Under the pieces are notes generated by a model. That model saw only the letters and a list, made by a program, of their open reading frames with translations, ran no database searches and had not been told where the DNA came from. This document shows positions 23,801 through 32,936 of a DNA stretch of 64,000 nt, piece after piece. The translations under genes and the position numbers were made by a program. The stretch is from Diploscapter coronatus (taxonomy: Eukaryota; Nematoda; Chromadorea; Rhabditida; Rhabditidae), in NCBI GenBank assembly GCA_964036155.1, contig OZ038422.1, forward strand, positions 56,381,201 through 56,445,200. Direction: 5' to 3'. Position 1 is the stretch's first letter. Each line of letters starts with the position of its first letter.

Positions 23801-26800
23801 GCGTGGGACACATCGTCTGCAGCAGGAGAGTCAGAAACAGAGGCAGCAGGGACAGACACGTCGGTCTGCTCGATGGTCAGTTCTCTGTCTTCGTCGTCGT
23901 CGTCGTTATCGTTCTCTTCCTGGTCCGATTCGACCCCGCCTTCTCTGCAATCATATTCATTATCGCTTGAATTCGGAGTCAATTTTCTTCCAAGTAAAGG
24001 GATTATATCAGCCTGAGAGCTTGATGAAAATGAATATAACGAATTTGGTACAATTGATGGAGTACTCACTATCTGACGGCATTTCTTATTTTTCACGAGA
24101 AGTATCATGAAATGTGTATTTATGATTTGGACACCTGATCATTTCATTCATCTCTCAAATTCGTGTAATTTCACATTCATCGAGTAATAATCAGACTTTC
24201 GAAAATAAATCATTTATGAATGAATGTGTTACCTGAAGAAGTAGGGCGGAATGGAGAAGTCAGCAACTGGGGGATAGGACTCCTCGTCGAAAGCCTGCAG
24301 AGCTTTGACGAAACTGTCGAAGAATTGCCTGAAAATAAATGAAATTATCTTTTTTCAGTATAAATGGGAACTGCAAACTCCGCTCCCTTGCATTTTTCGT
24401 TTTTATTTCGGCACATAAAATTGAATACATTCATTATCTGAGCCCTTCTTTCTCAAGAACATCAAATATAGTATCTTGTTATTCTCACCTTCCTATGTCA
24501 TCTTACAAAAAGCAACCAGAATTCAATCAAAATGACCTTTTAAATGTCATTTTTAGATTATTCTTTCGGGCTTTTAGCAAAAAATTATAAATGACATACA
24601 CGTTTCTGTCATCCTTGATGGAGGGACGAGCAGTCTTGTTCCTCTTGACGGGCAGCTGCTCTGCAGCCTCGGCCGGTCTCTTCTTGCCCTGTCTCCTCTG
24701 TTCGAGAGGTGCGTCAGTCGGTGTGCTGTCCACTTCAATCTGCCTCTTCTGCTGTCCTCTTGCATGTTCGCGTGCCGTCTGCTCTGCTTCGTCCTCTTCG
24801 CTCAAGTCGGCAATAAACTGCCCCATCGGGACGTCAGCTTCATCTCTTCTGGCCACTGGCGGCTTGTAATCTGAAACAAGTCGCTGTTTTTCGAATGCAT
24901 GTGCTTTTCTCTCAAATATGAAAAAAAAACCTCTGAAAAGGTGCATCTGCCCTGAAAACGAAGAAGAAAAGATACTGTGTGGTGTGAAGAATAATATGCG
25001 AAGAAAGTTTTAACCTATGGGGTAAGAAGCATTCAGGGTTTTCTTCAGTTTGTCAAAGTTGCAAAAGAATACAGATCAAAACGATTAGTGACTTCTCATT
25101 CTACATACAAATAATAGTTTAAAATGGGGAATCTGACAAAGGAAGCTCCTACATGAGAACTCGCTTGTGAGCGTCTTTTCCTGCATTACTACAATTTCTC
25201 TCATTTGTCACAGTTAGATATGGAATGCAATATTTGTATTCATTGTGACTTACTTCTGCTCTTCTTCTTGGGCTGATCAGTTCCGGTGAGCGCCATTCTG
25301 AGATTGAGCATTTCGTTGAGATTGGCCAGGTCTGCAGGCACCAAATCGAACACATTCACAAGACTTCCTGCAAAGAATGGCATTTCTCGGAAAGACAGAA
25401 GGGGGACTGACTGAGATCGTCGATGACCTCGAAGAGCCGCGGCAGATTCCTCTCGTAGTTCTCCATCTTCATTCGCGACAGCTCCAGTGCGGCTTCAAAC
25501 TCCTCGCGCCTGTAGATTTATGCTCTATTATTGAAAAATGACCAGCTCATAAATTGTCCTTGATAAACTCATTCGTTTTCTTTCAACTTCTCAAGTGAAA
25601 AATAAAATTTCTTAGACTCACACTCTTCTCTCCTCCTTGGCCAATTCGACAGCCGTGTTGCACTTCTCGTTGAGGATGACTCTCTTTGCTTCGATCTTCT
25701 TCAGCATCTCCACAGCTACTGCGAATCTGTCTCTGTACTGCCCCTTCTCCTTGGCTTCTTCCTGAATCAGTCATTCATTTCTCTGCTTCTCCTATCTCTT
25801 CAACTCCCACCTTCAGTTGTTCATTCTCGACCATCACCATGTGCATTTTCTGATCCATCTTGTTGGACTTCGTCTCTGCCTGAAATATGAACAATTTTCA
25901 ATTAAGCTTTCTTGATTCAAAAGCATCTGCTTTATTAGCATAGTTTCGAGCTACAAGAATACGAGAACAAAAAAACTAATAGAAACATGAGATAAGTTTT
26001 TTTTTCTTTTAAATTTCCTGATTTTTGCCAAATCGTAAATGACCAGACGATGAGATCTATTTTGTCACACTACCTCGCCCTACTCTCATTCCCTTCTTTA
26101 TCCCTAACTATAGGTTACGCCATTCCGTTATCTCGTCATTTACGAATTGTCTGAGTTTTTGATAACTTTAGAATTTCGAAACGTTTTTGTCATGTTTGAA
26201 CTATAATTTACCTTAGCGGTCCTGCCAGCCATCATTCTGTTCTCGGCCTTGAGCTGGGAAATCTCCTCCAGCATCGAGTCGATGTAGTTGTTCAGCTCTC
26301 CCATCTTGTCGCGATAGCTTTGCATTTCCTGAACTCTTCATCCTCAAATGCATTCCCGTGCCTCATTACAACCTTGCTCTCCTGTTCGAGCAACTCGACC
26401 CTCTTCTGCATTTGTCTGGTGGATTGCAGCAGAAGTTTGGCATGGAAACGAGAGCTCTCGCAGCGGATGCAGGCATTCGGCATTGTGGGAGGCTGGGCCT
26501 GAAAAAGAATGAATTGAGACGAATTAAGATGACATGAAATTTCCAGGAATTGAGTTCTAACTTATGAGAAAAAATAGAGCTCCTTTTCGATTGCTATTTT
26601 CTTCTATCTAGAAATAACATGGGAATTTAAAGAAAACTGAATCATACAAGTTACAAATTTTCGCATTTCGGCCTTTCTATCAGACTCATCTCTTAGCACA
26701 GGAATTGAGGAAATGAACAGCAGACCTGTTTGTGAGGCTGAGCGTCTCCGAGATGGATGATGGAAGGCGTGTCAGTAGCCTGGACGGACGAACTGCAGGG

Positions 26801-27006
26801 AATTTCGGTGATCTCCTGAATATTTGCCTCACTCACTTATTGCCCTGTCCTGTTGTACTTACCTCGTCACCAGACTCTCCCCTTTCTGCGTCTCTTTCCC
26901 CACCTTCTCGCTCATTCTGTCTACCATCCACCATCACATCTTCTGCCCGTTCGTCTCCAATTCCTTCCCTTCCTTCTCTGCTTTCCTCGTCCCTTCTTCC
27001 ATCCAT
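17871..27006 (-). CDS. unrecognised coiled-coil / helical-domain protein (1325 aa, 24 exons)
   Basis: Exons: 26863-27006, 26726-26815, 26373-26498, 26212-26328, 25811-25879, 25622-25761, 25412-25509, 25254-25367, 24600-24870, 24233-24328, 23219-23944, 22855-22951, 21985-22326, 21488-21661, 21060-21229, 20747-20846, 20620-20700, 20288-20413, 19804-20001, 19465-19621, 19154-19260, 18869-18967, 18213-18317, 17871-18101; phase is kept throughout. Order: charged start (1-48), CxxC (CIRC, ~85), coiled coil (~95-260), short helical segment, KR-rich nuclear-signal-like patch (~295-390), acidic and Ser/Pro/Thr-rich low complexity with repeated SPRAKK/TRKST motifs (~420-810), all-helical HEAT-like region (~811-1249), basic Ala/Ser tail. 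Likely nuclear and a scaffold. The order recalls ICE1 (little elongation complex) or ATRIP, but I see no diagnostic motif for either. The ATG follows a TTCAG acceptor. Confidence 0.82.
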
Positions 27007-27584
27007 ACTTTCTCTGAAGGGTAAAGAAAGACATGAAATTGAAGTGAATCAGTCAATAAGCATAACAGATTTACATCGAATTTGATTATTTGGAGAAGAG
27101 AATTGCTAAAAATGGTTATTTTTGCAAAATCATTTGCGGCTATTAGAATTAGCCATTTTTCGGCTAAAAACTGAATTTCGCCATTTGATTCGAAACTCAG
27201 TTTGATCCGCGAAAACTCACTCCATGTTTCGATCCATTACCCTCTGCTCACATCCAACTGTTTGCGTGAAGCTTAAGATTGATCTGGAATGTCCGGGAAT
27301 GAAAATTCGGGACGAAAAACGAAAAATTTAGAGTGGAAACGTAAAAAATAGAAAATGCCTTCGAAAACGAAAAGCAGGTGGCGAATCGAAAGTTAGCTTG
27401 TCGATGGAGCGCGAGTGCAGTGCGCTCAGTGTCGATTTTACACTCGTTCCTTTCGCTAAAATTTTGGGCCCTTCACTTCTTATTCGTCGTTCTCTCTCGC
27501 CAATTATTTTGTTTTTCGCTGATAATTCTTATCGTTCGTTATCACTGATGATGTGGATAATTCAGGGTAGTTGTTGGATTGAAA
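27007..27584. promoter_or_regulatory. divergent promoter region between the 1325-aa gene (-) and rpl-22 (+)
   Basis: The two start codons face away from each other, 578 bp apart. Acceptor-like TTCAG sequences lie just upstream of each ATG: 27561-27565 for rpl-22, and on the minus strand 7 nt before 27006. These fit spliced-leader addition, leaving about 530 bp for promoters. No TATA box or other defined element is identifiable. Confidence 0.5.
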
Positions 27585-28566
27585 ATGGTGACGAAGCCAG
27601 TTGCAAAGAACACCAAGACGGCCGTGAAGGGAGGCAAGAAGGTCATCCGCAAGAAGAAGGTCCACCTCAAGTACAATGTGGAGTGCAAGAACCCCGTCGA
27701 GGATGGAATCATGAAAATTGATGATTTCGTGAGTTTTTACGATTATCTAAGATTCTTGAAAAAATTTACAATTTTTTTTGTTGAAATTTCGAGACGACTA
27801 AATTAGGCCTAAATTATCGTTGTTATTTTGTATCGAAAGTCGGCAAGTTTCAGTAGTTAGTTGATCTACTGCTACATTGCTGATGTGTCATTAAGCGCGA
27901 GACAGGGCGACCGTCCCTGTTTCTGCGGACACAGGGCATAGGGTATTTCGGTCCCTAATAAGTCCCACTCTGCTTGCAGGAGACCTTCCTCAAGGATAGC
28001 ATCAAGATCCACGGCAAGACCGGCCAGCTCGCTGCCAACAACGTCAAGGTCGAGGTCAACAAGACCAAGATCTCTGTCATCGCCGAGATCCCCTTCTCCA
28101 AGAGGTATGTCAAACCAAAAAATTGATAATTCTTTTTTTTTTTCTTCAAATTTCCGCTAACGAATCTCTTTTCGAACGTCTTAATAAGAAATCCACGACT
28201 TCTCGACACTTGACCCGCATAAACTCAAAAATCGATCGGCGAAAAATATCTTTTCTAAAGAGAAAAAGAAGATGCTTTTTCCTCCAACAGTATGGACATT
28301 TTCTTCTGCAGGTCAGGCCTAGAGAAATCGGCAGAAACAATTAAAATAAAATGTAGAATTTTCTCTGATAACGCAAAGAACGGAACTCGAAATGAACGAG
28401 TTGATCTAAATTAGTCGTTTGCAGATACCTGAAGTACCTGACGAAGAAGTACCTGAAGAAGAACACTCTGCGTGACTGGCTGCGCGTGGTGGCCATCAAC
28501 AAGAACACCTACGAGCTGCGCTACTTCCACATCAACCAGGACGACGAGGGCAGCGACAATGAATAA
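27585..28566 (+). CDS. rpl-22: 60S ribosomal protein eL22
   Basis: Structural protein of the large cytosolic ribosomal subunit. Exons 27585-27728, 27980-28104 and 28425-28566 join in phase to a 136-residue protein, close to the usual eL22 length. It has the basic Lys-rich N-terminus, the conserved [18 protein letters not shown] and [13 protein letters not shown] segments, the ending [10 protein letters not shown]...YELRYF and the acidic tail DDEGSDNE. Codons are strongly GC-ending (AAG, ATC, GTC, CTG), as expected for a highly expressed gene in an AT-rich genome. The ATG lies 19 nt after an ATTCAG acceptor, so the mRNA may be trans-spliced. AATAAA at 28639 is the poly(A) signal. Intron 1 contains a GC-rich double hairpin. 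Confidence 0.98.
27902..27957 (+). other. double hairpin in rpl-22 intron 1
   Basis: In an otherwise AT-rich intron, ACAGGG-cgaccgt-CCCTGT (27902-27920) and TAGGG-tatttcggt-CCCTA (27939-27957) form two short perfect stems joined by a GC-rich linker. Ribosomal-protein introns often host snoRNAs, but I cannot place a convincing H box, ACA tail or C/D pair, so this is only a structured-RNA candidate. Confidence 0.3.
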
Positions 28567-28638
28567 GTCATTTGCCGGGAGAGGCTGCTCCCTTATCCTC
28601 ATTTTACGTTAACCAATCTTGTTTTTGTTTTCTTCTTC

Positions 28639-28668
28639 AATAAATTGTTATAAAGAGGTAACTTTATT
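28639..28668. terminator. facing poly(A) signals of rpl-22 and mrps-25
   Basis: AATAAA at 28639-28644 serves rpl-22 on the plus strand. TTTATT at 28663-28668, which reads AATAAA on the minus strand, would serve mrps-25 with a ~290-nt 3' UTR. If both are used, the two transcripts overlap or abut at their 3' ends. No nearer minus-strand signal is seen before the mrps-25 stop. Confidence 0.6.
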
Positions 28669-28959
28669 CTCTTCGATGAACAAATCAACAAATAACCAAA
28701 GAATGAACCTACCAGAATCTACTAACGTACACGATTGTCTAGACTTCGAAGGAAAACGTTGAATTTTGCGAAGAAAGTCGTCAAGGGGGTAAAATTTTCT
28801 GCAGCAATTGCAAAACCACGTTTTTCTTCGAAATCGTGATAAAATCAGAGATCTAGAGGAGATTGTGATTCCACCTCCACTTTCCTGTCATATATTTGGG
28901 TGCAGGCAGCAGAGCCGTGCAAGGATGTTGGCCTTGCACCAGGCAAATGCACTGAAATC

Positions 28960-29969
28960 TCACTTGAAATTAATTTGAAGTCCTCGGGAACCAACCTGCC
29001 GCTCGCAATGCGCTCCGAAATCTGCAGGATTCAATTTGGCGATCTTCTCCAGTTTCTCTCTGAAAATCATTTGAAAATTCTTGTCATTCTCAAATTTTCT
29101 TTCAACCTCTTCATGACGAGGTCAGTCTTTCCGAGAGTGTCAATGAGCACTTGCGAGATTTCGTCTTTGCTCATTCCTTCCAAATCAAACAGCACTTCTC
29201 TTCCATCATCTTAATTTTATAAACTTGTTATTAATCCAAAAGCACAAGTAATTCATTGTTAGAAATTATATCACTTCAAAAGCAGAAAATATTAATTTCA
29301 AAAACTTCGAAAAATCAGACTTGCAAATAAATAACCGCAACCACGGTTGCGATTCGGTTTGATTTCGGTTGTCAAAATTCAATAGCAATGCGGTTGAGCT
29401 TTTTTTTTTTAGAAAAAGCTGCAAGTATATTGAAACTTTCCAATTTCCAGAGAGAAGAAACTTGTCTTCATTTAGACAATCACCCAAGTTTCGAAGAACA
29501 AAACCTTGCTTACTCAGATATGCTTTTGCGAAAGGAGTGATCACAACATCGGTGTGTTTAACCAGTTGAACCTGAAATAATGGAACGGTTGAAATGGCCA
29601 GACATTTTGATTACCTTAGGATTGTGATACTGTAGCTGCGCCCAGTGCCAATAGACGAATTCCCTCGCGCCAACTTGACGAGCCTCGGGTCGGCGGTGGA
29701 ATCCCATTGCGAATACCTGCAAATAGCCATTCTTTTCACGTTTTAGAATTTAGTATTAATGATTGTTATTAATTGACATCAAATTTGTAAAGTTGTATGA
29801 TCTAAAAATTGAGATAAGACATTTTCAGTCATGTTAATGCATTGAGCATGTTCAGCATCATTACAGTTGAGAAAATTCCCACCTGCACATTGTCCCTAAA
29901 TTTGATCTTTCCCTGATTCAGATAGTAGTAGGTCCGCCGAAGCGGCATCGAGCCGTGCATGAACGGCAT
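28960..29969 (-). CDS. mrps-25: mitochondrial small-subunit ribosomal protein mS25
   Basis: Component of the mitochondrial 28S subunit. Exons 29883-29969, 29615-29716, 29484-29571, 29107-29209 and 28960-29059 join in phase to 159 residues; human MRPS25 is 173. It starts MPFMHGSMPLRRTYYYLNQGK, matching the family's MPMKGRFPIRRTLQYLSQG pattern, then ARQVGAREFVYWHWAQLQYHNP, TPFAKAYL and the helical tail LGKTDLVMKR followed by NPADFG (family HPANFG). The vertebrate C-terminal extension after this motif is shorter here, and only part of the family's cysteines remain. The ATG lies 14 nt after a TTTTTCAG acceptor. It is downstream of AIMP2 on the same strand with operon-like spacing. Confidence 0.9.
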
Positions 29970-30208
29970 GGCTGGGAATTTTTCTGAAAAAGTAGAATAG
30001 TTTTGAAGGTTGCGAAATGAATAAAATATAGAAGAGATATCAAATCTCATTTTGCGAAGTAAAATTATGTCGTCCTGAGTGAAAAATCAACTTTATTTAT
30101 TTTTCTTATGACATAGAATTTCGGTAACGACAACAAAGAGGCACTGCAAAAATAATGAAAAGAAAAATATATTTGGAGAGCCTAATAACAAAACAAATAA
30201 GTAGTGAC
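29970..30208 (-). promoter_or_regulatory. operon-type intercistronic region between AIMP2 and mrps-25
   Basis: From the AIMP2 stop to the mrps-25 ATG is 239 bp. On the minus strand an AATAAA (plus TTTATT at 30092-30097) is followed about 108 nt later by the TTTTTCAG acceptor of mrps-25 (ending at 29984). In nematode operons about 100 nt separates the upstream poly(A) signal from the downstream trans-splice site, which matches well. Confidence 0.65.
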
Positions 30209-32677
30209 TCAAAGAGACTTGACTCTGTTGTACCACAGCTCGACGTTGTTTGGGAGATGAGCCGCTGCAGGGGAAGAGGAAATGAGGCCGTGCAGAAGCA
30301 GATCAGCCATGGACATAGAGAAATGCGAGGACAGGGTGTCGAAGCCGGACAGGAACTGGGAGGCACAACGGAGCACGCTGTCCAGAGGCACCTTCCCAGT
30401 AATTACACCGTCAATCTGAACACACAATTCCATTATAGAATGACGAAAAAAGAACGCATTCTTGAGCGTCTTAGTTAGAAAATTCCTATATATATAACCT
30501 CCTTTCCCATCCTCACCAACATTATTTCGTTTAAAAGTTGGGGATTTTGATTGAATTGATTACAAGAAAGTTGGTTCCATTCTTTGATTGCAAATTGAAA
30601 GATTTAAAAATAAATGCAATTTACCTTTCTGAACCATTCATTCTGATGCGTTGCATGAATGGCGTTGGGCGTTTCGAAGGAGTACAGTCCCAGTGCAGAT
30701 CCGAGGATTTTCCAGATCGCCAAACGGCATGTCAGCTGAGTGTCGTTCATCTTCAGCACGACTTCGTTGCCTGCACATATCTTTGTTTCAAAGAAAAGAA
30801 CATGTTTTCATAAATTTTAGTTAAAACTAGTTCACAAATCGGCAACTAAAAATTACGGCAGGACCAGACCTAGGGAGCATTTGAGCCAGACTCAAAGAAG
30901 ATACGGGAAGATCGCAATATAGGAGCTCCCGGTATGACGTCATCACGCACAACGAAAACTGGTATTTCTGATTAGAGATACAGAAATGTGAAGCAACTAT
31001 TATGGGGATATGTAGTCAAGTCATCCCGACTTAAATCCTCCTTAGGTCGGGTAGGGTTTCTTTTATATCAAAGCATAGCATAATATCTCTATAACTCATG
31101 TAATCATCTTCTAGAAATCGTGCTGTAATAATCTGAAAAAGTTGTGTGCCGTAATTTACTAACTGTCCAATAAGTTTTTGAATTTTCTTAGATCAGTAAA
31201 ACAAAAAAAGAGGTTTCAGAAATATCTTACCAGTGGTGGCTTTAATGGAGTTGGGAGTATTCGTGAGTTTGTTGCTGACGTCCCCACTCACAGCTACGCC
31301 CCTCTTCTCTGCCATTGCCGCAATCGACTTCAGCCAGGGCAGGTCGGCCTTCGTCACTTTTAATTCCACTGACCCCAGGGCTGAAAGGCAACTACTACTT
31401 GAAATGTTGATTTAAAACTGTGTTTATGTACCCTCAGCTTTGAAATCTGCGAGTACAGGAGGCATGTTTGCAGTCAGAGACTGTCCGCTTTCACCAGATT
31501 TCCTCTCATCCTAAACAGTGTTCATCTTTTCCTGAAAAAGAAAAATTTGAAATCATACAGCGATAATCCATGGCTTTGCATTGGAAGAACCGCTTTGCGG
31601 AGCTGCACCATTCTGTTGGCCCTTCAAATAAAACGTTATTTCTGAACTCAACTGCAAAAACTCAACCTTTCCAGTAGCCTCAGCCTTGGCGGCCTTCCTG
31701 GCATCCTTCTTCTCCTCCTTATTTGACTTCTGTTGCCCCTTCTCTTCAGTCTTCGGTGCTGCATTTTTAGCAGGAGCAGCAGCTAAATAACTTCATATAG
31801 ATCTGTCAGCATAATTGAAATGGTTGAATTTTTCGCGATCAAAATGGATTTAGGAATCACCTTATCGGTCATCTTTTCATAAAATGTCTTGTATTGCAGA
31901 AATTTAGTAGTCATGAGTTTTATCGAAATTCCTGGAATAAGATTTTGGAAAATATACCCCGTTAAGACTCTAATTTCCCAGGTTACAAATTAACACGAAA
32001 GAAACATTGCGCACCGAAGAAATAGGATAAAAATTGATTCGAGTTTCTGCCTTGACAGGACATGATGATAAATGATTTTTTTTCCTCAAAATAACTCACG
32101 AGAGGGGGCAGATTTGAGAAGGCTGTCGAGTCGTGAGCTCAGTTTCTTCAGCGCATCGATCAGCTGCAGCTGCTTCTGCTCCAATTCGACTTCAGGAGCC
32201 AGGTCCTTAAATATTTGGACTTGAAATCATTTTGAAGGAAGAATATTTTCTCCCAGAAAAAGAATCCACAATTCAGTTTCTAGAAAACAAAGATTTTGAC
32301 GGTTCTTGTATGCAGGCCCCCTGTATAATTCACCAGCAAACCATCACCGTTATTTGTAAAATTCACCACACTTCTTTTCCTTCTCCCTACACATCCTAAC
32401 CCTGAGCCTTGTGAATTTTACAGGCTGGTTTTGATTTTCTGGCAAACTATGCATTGAGCTTTTTGTGCACCGTTAATAAATGTCTACAACTGTAATAAGA
32501 TCCTTTTTCCTAAAATTCTCAACATACCCCGGAGTTGTGTGCAGAGATCCCATTGACACTGGTGCTGCCCAAATCGGTCGGTTTCTGGTGATAACTGGCG
32601 AGTTTGTAGAGGATCTGCTCTGGCTGAGGGTCTGCATCCTCAGGCACGTAGGCAGGCAACGCGTACATATTCGCCAT
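30209..32677 (-). CDS. AIMP2: aminoacyl-tRNA synthetase complex scaffold AIMP2 (p38)-like (338 aa, 8 exons)
   Basis: AIMP2 holds the cytosolic multi-synthetase complex together, binding lysyl-tRNA synthetase by its N-terminus. Exons: 32528-32677, 32100-32205, 31667-31782, 31559-31621, 31432-31510, 31231-31380, 30625-30770, 30209-30415, all in phase. N-terminal MANMYALPAYVP resembles the human lysyl-synthetase-binding CMYRLPNVHG. Residues 51-85 form a Leu-zipper-like coil (LIDALKKLSSRLDSLLKS). 86-124 is a Lys/Ala/Glu linker, longer than in vertebrates. About 170-338 is a GST-C-like domain (DLPWLKSIAAMAEKRG, FSMSMADLLLHGL, NVELWYNRV). Length matches human (320). The ATG lies 5 nt after a TTTTCAG acceptor, so I start here rather than at upstream ATGs in a different frame. 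The domain matches are by eye; AIMP1 or a synthetase-fused GST domain fit less well. Confidence 0.8.
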
Positions 32678-32936
32678 CCCTTCTGAAAATTCAAAATTTT
32701 CCGAAATTCAACAAAAATTCGAAAAATTGCAGAATCTGACCAACTCATCGAGAGAAGCAGCGAAATGATTGAAGGATGGAGTTGGTGGCGCGTTGAGTTT
32801 AGACACCATTTGGTGACTGAAAAACATGCAAGTAGTTATCGACTGCGCCATTTCTCGCGTATTTTTATTCATTTTTCGGTCCTTTTTCATTGACTTGAGT
32901 AATTTTCAGAACTGGCTAAGTTGAACCTTAACCGGA
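32678..32936. promoter_or_regulatory. bidirectional promoter between AIMP2 (-) and fem-1 (+)
   Basis: Two head-to-head start codons lie only 259 bp apart. Minus-strand AATTTTCAG (at 32683) and plus-strand AATTTTCAG (ending 32909) flank the gap and look like trans-splice acceptors, so about 225 bp must contain both promoters. A short frame here (MVSKL..., 32741-32809, minus) cannot be joined in phase to AIMP2. Confidence 0.55.

Noticed and set aside
32741..32809. Upstream ATG exon for AIMP2 (MVSKLNAPP...)
   Set aside because: It ends in phase 0 while the next exon needs phase 1; the ATG at 32677 right after TTTTCAG fits the AIMP2 N-terminus.
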